A program made the translations under genes and the position numbers. From Adiantum capillus-veneris (Eukaryota; Streptophyta; Polypodiopsida; Polypodiales; Pteridaceae), in the NCBI GenBank assembly GCA_014529385.2, contig CM043970.1, positions 40,353,279-40,417,278 on the forward strand: 64,000 nucleotides of DNA. The letters are read 5' to 3'. The notes below the pieces were generated by a model. It saw only the letters and a list, made by a program, of their open reading frames with translations, made no database searches and was not told the DNA's origin. Of this stretch, positions 43,047 to 56,488 are shown in pieces; positions within the stretch are counted from its first letter, which is position 1, and every line of letters starts with the position of its first letter.

Positions 43047-43107
<61 letters not shown>
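43047..43107. repeat. (GA)n microsatellite
   Basis: Counterpart of (CT)n at 8101-8137 but about 24 bases longer. Confidence 0.95.
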
Positions 43108-43110
<3 letters not shown>

Positions 43111-44217
43111 GTAGTTGGGCAGGAGGGAAACCTTCAAATCTTGATTTTATTTCTTGTTATGGGTTTGAGCATGAAAATATTTTGAGAAACATTCAATCTA
43201 GATGGCTACTTATGGTAACCTTGTAGGTTAGAGGTGTGGGCCACCCATGCATCCAAGGTGTCAATCTCCGTCGCCATTTGTTGCTCAACATATGATGGTA
43301 CTTGATTATCATTGGATATCCATAAATGGTTGTTGAATCACATCATAGCTTGGGTTTGGTTTGTACGTCCATATAATGAAAATTATACATATTATTTGGA
43401 TTACACAATGATTTTTTGAATAATACACTATAAAATGTATAATCAAAGGATTACTTCAATCGAAAAAATCTTTGATTGAAGAAATTTCAATCGCAGACTC
43501 ATATCATATATACACCTCTTCAATTGAAGGAGTGCATTATAGTCTTTCTCAGCATATCAGAGGTAGAGAAAGCATGTATAATAACTCTTTTAGCATTGTT
43601 TTTAACTTTTCTTTTGCTAATTTGTGTTGCGCTAAAGGTTCTCCTCACACACAAAATTAGTTTGGAGGTGCGTAGGACTATTCCAAGGTTGTGTCAACAT
43701 AGTCACACTCTTAGAATAGATAGACACTAGCGCTATGTCTTGTGGTTGTGTAGACCTATGGGTCACACTCCATAGAGAGCCATATTGAGTGTAGAATACC
43801 ACTCATGATGTGTAGAGGTTCCTGCGGAGGGGTTTGTCACTTCCTACTGTGTAAGAGAATACTCACACTTTAGAAGTTGTAAAAATATACAAACATATTT
43901 AGAATCTTTTTATCCAGTATAGTTTACTTTATACACTAGAGACAAAGCTAAACTATAGTATAAATTAAGTATACACATTGTCACATTTGAGGAGTGAAGA
44001 GTTAAGTTTAACTTTCTCTTCATCTACAAATGTATCAGTGTTCATTTTTTGTTTGTACTATTGTTTATGCTTTTGTTTTACGTATCCAACTCACCTAAAC
44101 AATAGTACAAGATAGTGAGTGCTAAGTTGAAGCTTTGCTTCTCTTTTTGTCACTGTTTGTCACTCGCAATAAGTGAGTAATGATATACTCTCTACGCTTT
44201 CTTTTTAACTATGACAT

Positions 44218-45543
44218 TGATGGGGGCTTTTCACAAGCCAAGCTCCCATACCCCTCTTCTCTCGTCCCCACCCCATGAAAACCCCCTCTTAGGGAGGGAG
44301 TGATAAAAGGCATTGGAAAAAGTAAGAAAAAAATAAAGTATGATTATGTAAATATATAAGAAAGGTAAAATAGGCCACCTCATACCTGCGGGGTAGCCCA
44401 TCCCCACCTTGCCTCCTTTTTCTTCACTGTTGCCCCGCCGGGTGTCCCTTTTCCTCTCCTCCACTCAAAAGGTCAACCCCCTCTCTCTTCCCCTTGTCAT
44501 TTCTCCTTTCTCTCTCCCCTCAAGCTACCCCACCTCTCACCAATAATGCATTATAACTCACCAATAATGCACCCTAGCTCATATGCAACTTACCCTATCT
44601 TCCAAAATAGTATACCCCACCCCCTCTTTCTCTCTCCTATCATATCCCATGACCCAAATACCCCCCCCTCTCTCTAAAGGGTGCCATGTCTCTTGTCTTG
44701 TAGCTAAATAACCTCCCCCACACTCACACACACTCAGTTTCACTAAAAAAAGGTGCCCACAGACCCATCCCCACCCGGTGGTTACCTGATTTTTCTTGTG
44801 TTCACACACATCTGCACACAGATTCACCTCTGAACACACTCCTCTCTCTCCCCTCTTGTAATTACTTTATTCTCCATGTCACCTCTCACTTTTTTTCATC
44901 AACCCATCTCTCTCTCTTAGTCTCTCTCATGAGACTGTTGTTCTGGCACATATACACACAGTCAGACAAGTAGGGCCCACAGTCACATGGCCTATGTAGA
45001 TAATGATTTCTTCATTTCTAAATTTTAGAATTTCTCCCCCCCCTCCTCCCCTATATAAAGAGGGGTCACCATCACACAAAAACACACAACATCACCAAAG
45101 AACACACTATGCACTGTGTGTGCCTAGTGCACACACACACACACACACCCACACCATCACCATCACCATCACCGCAATCACCATGCTTGTCTTGAGCATG
45201 ACCTCTACACCCTTGGCTATGGAAGATGAAGGGAAACTAAATGAAGGATGATGGCCATAACCCTCGTGCGAGTCTTCGCCATCAACTCCCACCTATCCGC
45301 CATGTGCTCTACCACTCTCTCCCTTCTCATTCCCCTACCCTATGCTCCCCATTTCATCGCCTAATTCTCTAAATAAAGCTTGAGGTTTTGTGAGTATGTT
45401 TTCTTGCAATGTTTTGCCCATGTGAGGTGTGCAGAATCGCCACCTAGTCTTGTGTTTTGGAGTGAGCTTGTGTATGTGTGAAGGGTGTGCGGATTCGCCA
45501 TCCTTTTGTGATGCCTAAGTACTAAGCCGCTATACCCCCTCCC

Positions 45544-45586
<43 letters not shown>

Positions 45587-45796
45587 TGATCTCATTCCCT
45601 TTCCTTTTCATCATTACTCCCAAGCATCCATCTCTCTTGGATGAAAACTTTGTTATGGTGGTGTGTTGTTTGCGTCCTAGCCGCTGAAGCTAGGTAGTGC
45701 CCCCTGTTTGCTTTACCATGACAGGCTCGAGGTGCACCATTCGGTCCCCGGTGTTTTAGAGGCCGTCGGGGTTTAGGGTTCGCTTTGCTCCCGTCA
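44218..45796 (+). mobile_element. Solo LTR, 1.58 kb
   Basis: Present only in the right arm. It starts TGATGGGGGC and ends GCTCCCGTCA (near-perfect short inverted ends, TG..CA) and is flanked by the 4-bp duplication ACAT (44214-44217 and 45797-45800). The left arm has the uninterrupted site with one copy (ATGT at 6992-6995). Inside are a pyrimidine-rich part, a TATA box (CTATATAAAG, 45051-45060), a poly(A) signal (AATAAA, 45372-45377) and (CT)n at 45547-45582, the order U3-R-U5. No internal retrotransposon genes, so it is an LTR left by recombination between two LTRs. Confidence 0.88.
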
Positions 45797-46364
45797 ACAT
45801 GTAGCTTTTTTCTAAATGTGATGATTAATGGTTTGACTGCTGTATTGTGTTAAAGATTTTCATACTTCAATAGTGACCAAATTGATTATTTAATCTTTCA
45901 ATCATTTAAATAATAGAGACCACTCTTGTGTTAGAGCTATTAGCTCACACAATTGGGCTATTAGTGCGTAACGTACACTTTTAGTAGTCTAATATACTAC
46001 TTCTCTTTGACATAAACTTCTAGTGTTCTATGTTTAGTAGTGTTCACACTTGTGTTAGAGTTTTTAACTCACACATTGGACTAATTTTTCATAATGTTAA
46101 CTTTTAGTGATTTGTTTTTTAAAAAATTATCTTCCATTCCATTATAATTCAATTGTTTGTACGACACAATTATTCAACTATTGATAATAAAACCTTATTC
46201 AAAGACCATAGGATTCGATAAAAAATGTATTTATTCATTTGTTGCAACAAATATTTCACTTTAAATCTATCTAAGTATTCAACATTGATATTAAACATTT
46301 TCATATTTCAACATATTTGAACTATTCTCTTTCTATTAATATATCATTGTTTGTTTTAATAGCC

Positions 46365-46624
46365 ATGTCAAAGACGAAGCTATCACAAGCACATCAAAAC
46401 ATAGTCATTGAAGCTATTATTCGCCAATGGTGTTTGAAGAGAAGCAGTTACGTCAATGTTTTGGGAATGCAGAGCCTTCTAGTTTCAATGATTATGTCAA
46501 TACATTGAGAAAACATTGCTTTGAGAACTTACAACAATCATTCCCCACAATATCAGTTGATATTGTAATTTTTAGTGGCGGTCAAATGCGGGGACTTTTC
46601 AAGCAAGTCTTGGGTCAACTCTAG
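46365..46624 (+). pseudogene. Unrecognised short protein, inverted copy
   Basis: Copy of 6464-6181: MSKTKLSQAHQNIVIEAIIR followed in a shifted frame by QLRQCFGNAEPSSFNDYVNT to the stop at 46622. Same shift as in the left arm. No family recognised. Confidence 0.4.
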
Positions 46625-47415
46625 TACGGAAAATAATACAATTGATTCATCAATTGCATGCTAAAATAAAAGGAAAGAGCAAGCTAGAAGGCCCTAGAAA
46701 AAGATCGTGTGTGGCTGATCTTATCGAGCCAACTCACTAAAATAGAAGTGGCAACTCCCAACTCAGCCTACCATTGTGGGAGCACTAGCCCAAGGTGATG
46801 CACTAGTATTGCACCTCCTACATGATTGACATGTTTTTCACTTGTAAGCACCCCAACTCAGAGAAGGAAGATGGGCATATGTCAAGCAAGTTCGTGTACT
46901 TCTTAGACCTTGTGTATGAAACTAAAGTATTGAAGATCCCTCCACACGAGCCAACTGCTGCAAAACAAGCCATGGAAGAAGCCACCACTTAAAATATCCA
47001 ACATCGAGGTATAATCCCACCACTTGGCATCGTGAAATACTCCCCCGTAGCCAATGCTTATCTTTAGATATCGGAACAGTGGCCATGTGGAGCAGCGGAT
47101 ACAAGCATGTCACTCGGATAAGATAGCTGGTAGTATAGAGAACTTCTAGGACAATATCTTACACGTTGTCAATGCTCTACTGTAAACATTGAAGTACTTA
47201 CATCACCATGATTTTTTGCACAATGAACCCTGACAACTTTATGTTGCATTTTGCTGACAAGCCTTGTTTATTGCGGCATTAAAGATTGGTGCACTTGTAT
47301 CTTATTCCCAACTACAAAGACATTTCCAAAGCTAACAGATTTGTCTTTGTAGTGTTGAAACAATCACCTTTGAGACTACCCTCAGAGTGTATCTCGAACA
47401 ACCCTCATTCCTTTT
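46625..47415. other. Counterpart of 5363-6180, uninterpreted
   Basis: Holds the inverted copy of the broken frame with MIDMF..CKHPNSEKEDGHM-like coding. No recognised domain. Confidence 0.3.
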
Positions 47416-50400
47416 CTAAAGCGACAATGTAAATACATCTCTATATTCCTTTAACGCTCTAATGAGAATCTCTCCTTTTTCTTGTGACAGATATGTAGCT
47501 ATGTATGCGGGTCTTGACTCTTCTTCAGGATCTACAAGGTCAATTTTCTTGGCATTTTTGGGCCCTTCATAGGATTTCCCTGGTTCTTTTGTTTGTCGCA
47601 AGGGTTGCTCAACAATGATCCTTCAATCTTGCAAAGTGTACTGCTCTTGGTTTGTTACTATCCGACTCCATCTCCGTGGTCCACGCTTCTTTCAAAGTCC
47701 ATCTCAGCTCTTTGTATTTTTCTTTGCATTCAATTTTTTTCATTGGAGGAGGTTCCTTTCCTTTGGTATTCTTAGGTTTGCGCGGCTTTGTTTCATTTTG
47801 TTTTGTTGCTCTAAATGTTTTATGTCTGGATATCTTCCCATTATGTTGTCTTTTATGCAATTCGTTGCATCTACTTTCATCAAGAATTGAGTTCTGTTTT
47901 CCAGTGTAGGTTTTGGTGTTTTATTTTTTAAGTTAATGTCCCGTTTCCTATGATACCTTTGTTGGCGTCGTCGATGTTGGTTTGGAAATCCAAAAAAAAA
48001 TCCTCTCCTCCCCTGAGTAGAAGTTTAGCTCTTACTGCTATTTTTTCGAGTCTGATTCCTCTGTAGTAATTGCTTTTTCTTCTAACTCATCCATGTCATC
48101 ATAGTAGTGATCAGAGAATACTTATTGCTCATTGATCATTTTGATAAATACCATTTAGATTGGGACTATATCATAGCCCTCCTTGTCGCAAAAGTGTGTT
48201 GGTGTTATTAACGCACACATCCATTGCGGCCAAAATTTGGGTCCACTCAAAAGGTTTGAACAAATGTTCAACGAATGGTTTAGTATGTGATCTACATCAT
48301 TCACTTCTCTGTCTCAATTGCAATATTCCCTTTGTAAACTACCCAATTTTGAAGCCTCACACATCCAAATTGGAGTGTCTTTGTGTATCCACAATTGTAG
48401 TTTAGTCTCTGCTAAGGTTTAAGAGTCCAATTCCTGTATCCGTGTCCTCAAGACATCATTGTAGGAGTGGTCTTTCATATTTACTCGGGTAATTTCTTCT
48501 ACTTGTTTTTGGTAGAGATAATCATTCCCCCAATCTTGGATTAATTGTATCTATCTCATAAATGGTCTTCCCAAGATAATTTCATAGCTGAGTTTCTTTC
48601 TGAAATCTACGATGAAAAAAGTGTGTTGGTTCCAGAGGAGTTGAGATCACCTTCTCTACTAATCCCATCGATTTTTGAATGTGTCAACCTGCTACTTGCA
48701 GTTTCATCCTCGTTTACCTAATCACTGACTTTCCCCAGGCTTCCCAGATGGCTTTTGTTGCTATAGCTATGCTAGTCCCATTGTCCAAAACAGCCATCAT
48801 TGTTATGTCATTGTAATATACTAGAAGGGTTGTGTTTCCCTCGTTCCCTTTACAGTAGTTACCTACTTTGTTCATGGGTACAGAATTGACAAGTTTATTT
48901 CAAATATCCTCATTTTGCAATTTTTCCAGTTTTGTTTGAGATATCCCCTTTAATCCCATCTTCTCCATGGTGGTTTGAAAATCTTCCCATAGGTGTGGTC
49001 TTAACTTCAATAGCTCACCTAATTTGATTGTGTAATGAATTGGGTTTGAAATAATGGAGTGCATATTTTTCACATCCAAGGTTTGTTTTGGCCTATATAG
49101 TTTCTTTGTTTTGCAAACTATTGATATCTCTTCATTCTCACTTAAGTACGAAGGTAGAGTCTACAATGTTCCAGCTTTTGTTAAGTCTAATTGCTATAAT
49201 CCCCAATATCTATATAAGGACTGTTGATCTAATTCCATGGGTGGTCTATCTAGACATACATCTTCAATTGGAGCAGATTTCAGAGTCAAACTTCCATCTT
49301 TTACTTCCCTATCTCATTCCCACAGGTGGTTTGGCCAAGTTTATAGTGATTGTGGGTCATTGTTCTCTAAGTTTCCAACTCATCCATCTCCTGTGTTTTT
49401 TCTCTGATGGTCTTAGTCTCATGTTGCGCTGGTTTCCCTATGATTTTTAACATAGGTTTCTATTTTTCCATCATGGCTTGCTTGATTTGCACCAAGTTTT
49501 GTAAGCTTCTAATTTAGCTGCTTACATATTCGTCGATGCTGAATGTTTTTTCCATTTGGTTTATAATGTTTGATCGGCTCAATCCAGTTTGGAAAGCTTC
49601 CAAGGATGCATTGAATGGTTTGTAAACTTTATCGATCATTATTGATCCCGTCGATTTTGGTTTTGGTTCAACCTTAAAGTATGATGACAAGGTCAACATC
49701 TTTTTCTCTACCTCCTTCCGTATCTTTTCTTTGATCCCAATTTATAGTTTATATCTCTTGAATTTGTAACATTTGTGTTGTTCTTTTTTGGAGGTGTTGG
49801 GTATGTTCAATTCACTTGTATTTTTCTGTTTATTCCCTTTGTCATGTGCTTTGAGTCACTACTTGAACTGGAATTGTGGGTTCTCCATGTGATGAACTGT
49901 CGGCACAACTTGAACTATGTTTAAGGAGTTTTTCCCTTTGTTTGTTGGATTCCTAGGGTAGTCTTTAGGAAAGTGTCCACACTTGCGACCACACGCTCCA
50001 CAATATTCCTCTATAGGGTTTTTCATTCTTATCTCCCCATAGGTGTTGCCTTAACTTCAGTAGATCACCCAATGTGATTGTACAACAAATTGGGCTTGAC
50101 ATAATGGAGTGCAAATTTTCCACATCCAAGGTTTATTTTGGACTATTAGTTTCTTTGTTTTGCAAACTATTGATTTGTCTTCATTCTCACCTAAGTACGA
50201 AGGTAGAGTCCGCAATGTTCTAGCTTTGTTAAGTCTGATTGCTCTGATCCCCAATATCTATACAAGGATTGTTAGTCTAATTCCATGGGTGGTCTATCTA
50301 GCCATACGTCTTTAATTGGAGCATATTTTAGAGTCAAATTCCCACCTTTTACTTCCCTGCCTCGTTCTCACAGGTGGTTTGGCCAATCTTGTTTGACTAT

Positions 50401-51851
50401 GGGTACTCTGTCCATCCTTCCTCACTATCAAGAACTATCATTTTACAGTGGGTCATGGTTCTCTAACGTTTCCAACTCATCCTTCTCTTGTGTTTTTTCT
50501 CTGATGATCTTTGTCTCATGTTGCATTGGTTTCCCTATGATTTTGAAATGAGGTTTTTTTTTTCTAGCATAGCTTGCTTGATTTGCACCAAGTTTTTGTA
50601 AGCTGCTAATTTAGTCGCTTCCATATCCATCGATGCCATATAATTTTTCTATTTGGTTTCTAATGTTTGATTGGCTTTCAATCCAGCTTGGAATACTTCC
50701 AAGACTGCTTTGAATGGTTTATAAATTTTATCGATCAATATTGCAATCCTGTCAATTTTGGTTCCGATTCCTTAAAGTCTGATGACGAGGTCTGCATCTT
50801 TTTCTCTACCTACTTCTGTATATTTTCTTCGACCCAATTTGTAGTTTCTATCTCATGAGTTCATACCATTTGCGTCATTCTTTTTTGGAGTTTTTGGAGG
50901 AATTGCTGGGTATGTTCTATCCACTTGTATTTTTCTGTTTATTCCCCTTGTCATGTGCTCTGAGTCACTACTTGACATGGAATTGTGGGTTCTCCATCTG
51001 ATGAGATGTTGGTAGAACGTGAACTATGTTTAAGGAGGTTTTTCCTTTGTTTGTTGGATCCTAGGGCAGTCTTCAGGATATTTTTGCATTCTTATCTGGT
51101 TTGAGACAATCACTTTTCCAATGGTCATCAGCCTCGCAGTTATGACAATCTTTAGTTTTTGGTTTGGGCATTGGTTTGATTTTAAGCGGTCTAGCTCTTT
51201 GGTTTGCAATGAAGTAAACAAGTGCTCTATCTGTAGGTGTTTGGTATATTGGTTCTACAAGGACCGGTGATGGTTGATTATAGCACTCTTCTTCTACCTC
51301 CATTGTTACCGAACTAGTTTCAGGGTATGGTGTAACAGGTATTAGAGCATGTTCTTCCACTGGTTCCTCAAGCAACATATACTTGACTGATATAGCATTA
51401 TTCCTTGGGAGTGGTGGTTTTTGGCCTAATATTGGTTGTGGTCACTCCGTATTCATGTGGGTCTTTGCATTGGTGCCACATTTGGCAGTTATCTATACAT
51501 GGGTTGTCCTTGTGGCCTCATTGGCACAGACTAGACATTTCCATCATATTTTGGCTTGTAGTAACACTCGTTTGTCTCATGGTTTGTCCATTTTTCTTCA
51601 ATGGCACACCGTTTCAACAGTTTATTTTTTTCCATAGGTTGTCCTAGGGTTGGTCTCTACCTTGGACCTCTCTTAGGAATCCTTTGCATGTTGGTCATCA
51701 TATCGTTCATTCTTTTAAGCATGTCTTCTATAGCATTGGTGAGAGCTACAATAGTTGGTCCTACTTGAGTTGGCATAGTGGATGAAGTTCGCTCGCTCTT
51801 TGCAATGCTCTCCTCGTTGAAGATCTTGCAATTATCACTCAAACAATACAT
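47416..51851 (-). pseudogene. Degenerate gypsy remnant, inverted copy
   Basis: Same pieces as 926-5362 in reverse: RT start at 47601-47416, protease-like LDNGTS near 48795, duplicated gag halves, CCHC knuckle at 51120-51090, N-terminal frame at 51851-51657. Stops are mostly shared with the left copy, so the element was dead before duplication. Confidence 0.7.
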
Positions 51852-52449
51852 CCAAAGGTTTGAAAATGAGATACAAAAGGGATTTGTGGTCAGAATGGAC
51901 TTCTATTTCTACCCAAGCTGCACCTTGGTGTGTTCAACAGGAACATGTGCTCACAACAATTTTGGAACTCGAAAATGCACAAAACCACCACCTTTTGACA
52001 AGGAAATCTCTTGAAAGAGTAAAATCCCCTTAACTCTCCATCTTTAAGCCCAAATGATATGAAATTTGGTGTATGTGCTCAATAAAACATGCAAAAGATG
52101 GGTATAATGTCAAAAGTTTAAATTTTTGCCGCCAGAATCACCCTTTAGACATCATACGCGTATGATGTTTGTTGATGAATTTTTGGACATAATTCATTCA
52201 CAAGCATCCCCCAAGTCTCTAGCACTGGTTTTCAAGCACCTCTACCAATTTTCATGCAAAAACATGCTCAGGATCACAATTTCTCTTTTTTTTTTTTGAT
52301 ACTTCGTCTTTGGTCTTTTGGGTGTCACGAGTGGGTCAAAACACTAGTCTCAAGGTGTACTAAGGGTTAAACCCCCCTTTTGAACACTCTAGAGCAGTCA
52401 AATTTCTCAAATTTGGTCTCCAAATGCCCTTGAGACATCATACGTGTAT

Positions 52450-52906
52450 TGTTGGAATTAGGGTTGCAGAGAAACACACATAGCTTGGAGAAGACAAAGG
52501 AAGCTCAAGGCACACAATAGAGAGTGTGTTACTTGGTGTGCAATGGAAAGATAGATAGCCCTAGAGTGATGGGTGTATATACAATGCACGGGGGAAAAAA
52601 CCTCCTAAAGAGGGAAAAATGCCCCGACGGTCCTAGTGTGTTCACACACATCACTACCACATGTATATGGTAGCAAATTGTTGGAATTACGGTTGCAGAG
52701 AAATACACACAACTTGGAGAATACGAAGGAAGCTCAAGGCACACAATAGAGAGTGTGTTACTTGGTGTGCAATGGAAAGATAGATAGCCCTAGAGTGATG
52801 GGCACATATACAATGCACGGGGGGAAAAAACCTCCTAAAGAGGGAAAAAATGCCCCGATGGTCCTAGTGTGTTCACACACGTCACTACCACATGTATATG
52901 GTAGCA
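52450..52906 (-). mobile_element. Tandem copia LTRs, complete pair
   Basis: On the minus strand LTR a (52906-52679, 228 bp) is followed after three bases by LTR b (52675-52450, 226 bp). Both run TGCTACC..TTCCAACA. LTR a lies directly after a purine tract (CTAGGGGGGAT) that follows the RNase H frame, so it is the 3' LTR of the element, with LTR b an extra copy beyond it. LTR b ends in ATACACGTATGATGTCT, an interrupted relative of the palindrome at 52148-52167. Confidence 0.85.
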
Positions 52907-52920
52907 AATCCCCCCTAGAG

Positions 52921-53193
52921 TCATGCGGTGAACAAGAGCTGGCACATGAGTAAAGGGAAGTGCCATGCCCTGAGGACATGATCAATCCACAAAGGGGAGT
53001 AAGCCGAAGCTTTGTTGAAAGCTTCGAGCTTCTCATGAGACAATGCCTTTGTGAAAATATCTGCAAGGTTGTCCTGTGTTGGCACATAAGCCAAGCTGAT
53101 CTCTCCTTCTAAGAGCCTCTCCCTGACATAGTGGTAATGCACCTCAATGTGCTTTGTGCGAGCATGGAAAATTGGGTTTCGTGCAACTGCCAA
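52921..53193 (-). pseudogene. Copia RNase H C-terminal fragment
   Basis: A 90-residue frame with VARNPIFHARTKHIEVHYHY, VRERLLEGEISLAYVPTQDN and LADIFTKALSHEKLEAF, the highly conserved end of copia polyproteins, where RNase H degrades the RNA of the hybrid. It is followed by the purine tract and 3' LTR. Upstream (53200-53290) the frame is lost; only a GA microsatellite and a short unclear stretch remain. Probably the same family as copia element 1. Confidence 0.88.
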
Positions 53194-53362
53194 TGTGATC
53201 TGACTGACAGTGTAGATAGTGTTGGCAATGTCCTATCCAACACCCAAATCACCCAAAGTAGCATTTAGACTTGCAAGAGAGAGAGAGAGATCATGTAGTA
53301 TAGCATTACTATCCTTCATAATTTTCAAGTAATCAAACTAGGCAAAAATTATAGGACTTCAG

Positions 53363-54316
53363 TCACACATCTTTCTCTGCATCAAACACACCAAGCATAT
53401 CATCTACTTTATCCATATTAGAGCATTGTGAAGCTATGTCCCATTCCATATCATTGTCATAGTCAACTTTTGCGCCAATAGCTTCATGGGTTTGGAAGAC
53501 ACCATAGTGATTTTGTGCTACTCTTGTTGCAATGTTCACTGGCTTATGGATAAGTCGCATGTTGCAAAAAAGATACACCAAATCAACAGCCCATTTAGGG
53601 TGAAGCCAATTTTGTTTCTTGGTATGCATAAAGTTGAATGCCGAAAAATTTCTCTCACAACTTACACTTGATGCTGCAATAGATAAAACCCTTACTGCAG
53701 TTTGTTGCAGCTCCACTTTCTCCCCACCGTACTCCTTCCACCATAGAGGCACACTTGTGTATGCAATGGCATCTATATGCCATGGATCCTGGAACATACA
53801 TGTTCTATTAGTGTAATCAACTCGTTGATGAAAAACAGTTTTCACATCCTCTTGTCCCCAAAGTGGAGAGCACACTCTTTTGAAGTCGTTCATGACTTCT
53901 TTGTTGGCCGATTGCTAATGCATTTGGAATTTGGGGTCCAATACAAATGCATCACCATGCAACTTTGTATGCAATTGTACCCATCACTTCTTGGCAGCTG
54001 TGATTATGGCAACTTTGTCCTTTTCACCAAAGCCAACATGCTCTCTTACTTTGCATAAGGCCTTTGACATATACCAATAAATTTGACCAAAGAAAAAAGA
54101 ATCTTTGTCGGCTATTTGAAAAATATCTAAAAATGGTTTAACCAGAGTGACAATCCTCTCTAAATTGTGCCCAAAAGGCGGAGTCGAACACTCCAACACA
54201 TTGCCAAGAACTTGAAACAGATGCTCTTTGATTTTGGTCGCATTACCACTGAGCTGGTCTTGCATTTCAATCAAGATGTATTCTTCGTGGCACACAGCTT
54301 GTGGAAATAACTCCAC
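53363..54316 (-). pseudogene. hAT transposase, C-terminal half
   Basis: Reads MELFPQAVCHEEYILIEMQD to KDKVAIITAAKK, then TGA (where Arg would precede Trp: WVQLHTKLHGDAFVLDPKFQ), a TAG, and MNDFKRVCSPLWGQEDVKTV onward. The end carries the hAT dimerisation domain: VPLWWKEYGGEKVELQQTAV, RVLSIAASSVSCERNFSAFN, MHTKKQNWLHPKWAVDLVYL with the A.S..CER.FS signature and the N-x-L block. The N-terminal zinc finger and first catalytic parts are missing upstream of about 54360. Terminal repeats were not found. hAT enzymes cut and paste DNA with 8-bp duplications; this copy is dead. Confidence 0.82.
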
Positions 54317-54360
54317 TCATGTTCTTTCACCATGCTGCACAAGGATAATCTGCTAGCAAC

Positions 54361-56476
54361 ATTATCAATTAACAATAGGCAATGAAAATTTGTCGTTCTC
54401 CGTGTAACTCATGTCAATCAAACCATCTTTCTAAACGCAAAATAACTTCATCACTTAAAATAAAACATTTCAATCACAATGCTCACATTGCACTACATTG
54501 ATTTATCTAGAGTGAAAGATTTTGGCTTTCACAGATTATGATAATCAATCATCTTAATCACTTATTAAAAACAATACAAATAAATCACATCATTTGACAT
54601 TGCACTATATCGATTTATCTAAAGTGCAATCTTACAACTTTCACACATTATGATAATTGATAATATTAATCAAGCCTTGCAATTGATTCTCACTGTAGCA
54701 TGATAATTAATTGTAGACATTGACAATTTCCATATCTATCTGAAGTGCAAAACATGAAGTTCTCACACTCCACGATCTTTGAGCGCTTATCTATTTGCAA
54801 TTTCTGCACATGTACAATTATACAATATGATATACGTAGAAATCCAAATAGCGATAATTAAATATCAATGTATTTGTACGTGAGATTCCTAAATTTTAAT
54901 TCTAGTGAGAGCATATGTGATGACTCTACACATGACAAAAAGATATCTACCTATGTTCACTTTGAGATGAGAAAATATTTGCACGTCAAAATCGAACACT
55001 GCTCTATACACAATGGAAGTCTCTAAATTTTATCACTAATTCACTTCCACATGTTAGTAGACTGAGCACATAGCAAGTGACTCCCATAAAATAAACACCT
55101 TGTATGAGTGAGAGTCTAAGCTCTACACAACATAGAAAGCTTACAGAATTTGACCCTTTAAAAAAAAATCAATCAAATTTTAATAAAAATTTAAATAAAT
55201 ATAATTTTAAACTATTTACTATATTTTATATGATTTCAAAACCATATGTTTTTTTCCAATTTCTCACATGGATTACCTTTTGTAATGATTAATGGCCTCA
55301 ACAAGGCGCGTTGCCACTATATAAAGATTTTTTTTCGATCAGTGTATTCTTCGATCGAAAAATTCTTTGTACAAAGTTTATTTAGATTGAAAATCTTGGA
55401 AAAAATATGGATGTCGATTTTGTTGACATGGCACTATATAAAACGACCGTATAATTTGGGTCAACAAATAATACACAAATTTTTGGCATATTATTTGTCT
55501 CTCAAATAACAAATAGTGCTACTTAGGGCTTCACTTCTTTTCAAATGTCCTTTCATATGTTAGTAGAGACTCCATAGGCGCTCCCATATATACACATAGT
55601 TTGACCAAAACCCATCCAAATTAAGACCAATTTGAAAACTCAAAAAAATTGATGTAAAACTTGGGGAAAGCCTTTCTCTTTTTCATATGTACAAGCAAGG
55701 AATTGAAACGCATAGTCTACCTTCGACTAGTTGTACCATAGGGAATTGCACACAACATAACTGCCATACCTCAAACCAAGATGAAGAGAGGTAAATATGC
55801 AGAGCTAAGAACCCACTTTCATCAGCCCATTGAGAAGCTCTCGCAAGGCAAGAGGGTCATCCCTATGTCAAAACCCCCACCCTTCAGTGCAGGTTGCAAT
55901 AACACAAAGTTTCTTCTTCACAGCTGAATATTCCTCCTCACTCACAACCCCAAGCTAAAAAAAACTCAATTTTTCTTCATATGTTTTAAGCACTTACTCA
56001 CTCTTTGAAGTTTTGATACTTCTATGTACAAAAACAACAAAACAATGTACCCCACATAGTTAGTCTACATGCATAGAGAGAGATGGCACACACCACCTTT
56101 GTGCACTTTGTACAAGCACGCTTTATTTACATCCAAGGGGTCCAAAATCATCAAAAAACATCTCTAAAGACTTTGGGGTGGCCCATATCATTCCTCAAAA
56201 ACTCATCACAACGTCATCTTAGAAATCCCTTGTTACTACACAACAATCCTTCAAAGAAATCCTTAATACATTTGTTGAACACTTCAATCACTTCATCATA
56301 ACTCAAGATCACATGAACCCATACAAGAAGATAAGTCAAGCAGGTATCACTAATCAATGTCACTGAGATGCATCATGAATACAACATTCTTTCTCAAATA
56401 GCATGCATAAATGCGTGCATGATGCATGACTAACCTGACTAGTATCAGGCTTCAGGTCATCCCCACAACCTTAGGA
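54361..56476. other. AT-rich gene-free stretch
   Basis: No coding domain. Near 54450-54720 three related phrases (TTGATTATCTAGAGTG-like; CATTGCACTA(C/T)AT(T/C)GATTTATCTA) form a degenerate repeat. At 55320-55500 AT-rich palindromic patches (TTCGATC..GATCGAAAA). Possibly the leader of a lost copia element read on the minus strand from the site at 56477-56488. Confidence 0.45.
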
Positions 56477-56488
56477 GCTCTGATACCA
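56477..56488 (-). promoter_or_regulatory. Candidate primer-binding site of a lost LTR element
   Basis: On the minus strand TGGTATCAGAGC, the exact initiator-Met primer site, preceded by CTCACC. An LTR would lie at higher coordinates (from 56491). No second LTR or gag was found, so this is only a candidate remnant. Confidence 0.5.

Larger units (their letters stand above)
37549..52776 (-). repeat. Right arm of large inverted duplication
   Basis: Reverse-complement copy of 1-13868. It is longer than its partner mainly because of a solo LTR at 44218-45796. It also has about 40 extra bases near 46110-46150 and lacks about 223 bp of gene A (present at 10826-11048 on the left, missing at about 40376). 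The end at 37549 abuts a copia gag fragment without any transposon terminus, which marks a rearrangement breakpoint. Confidence 0.95.

Noticed and set aside
44218-45796. MITE or other non-autonomous DNA transposon
   Set aside because: The short inverted ends fit TG..CA of an LTR, and TATA box and poly(A) signal are in U3-R-U5 order, although a DNA element with a 4-bp duplication is not fully excluded.
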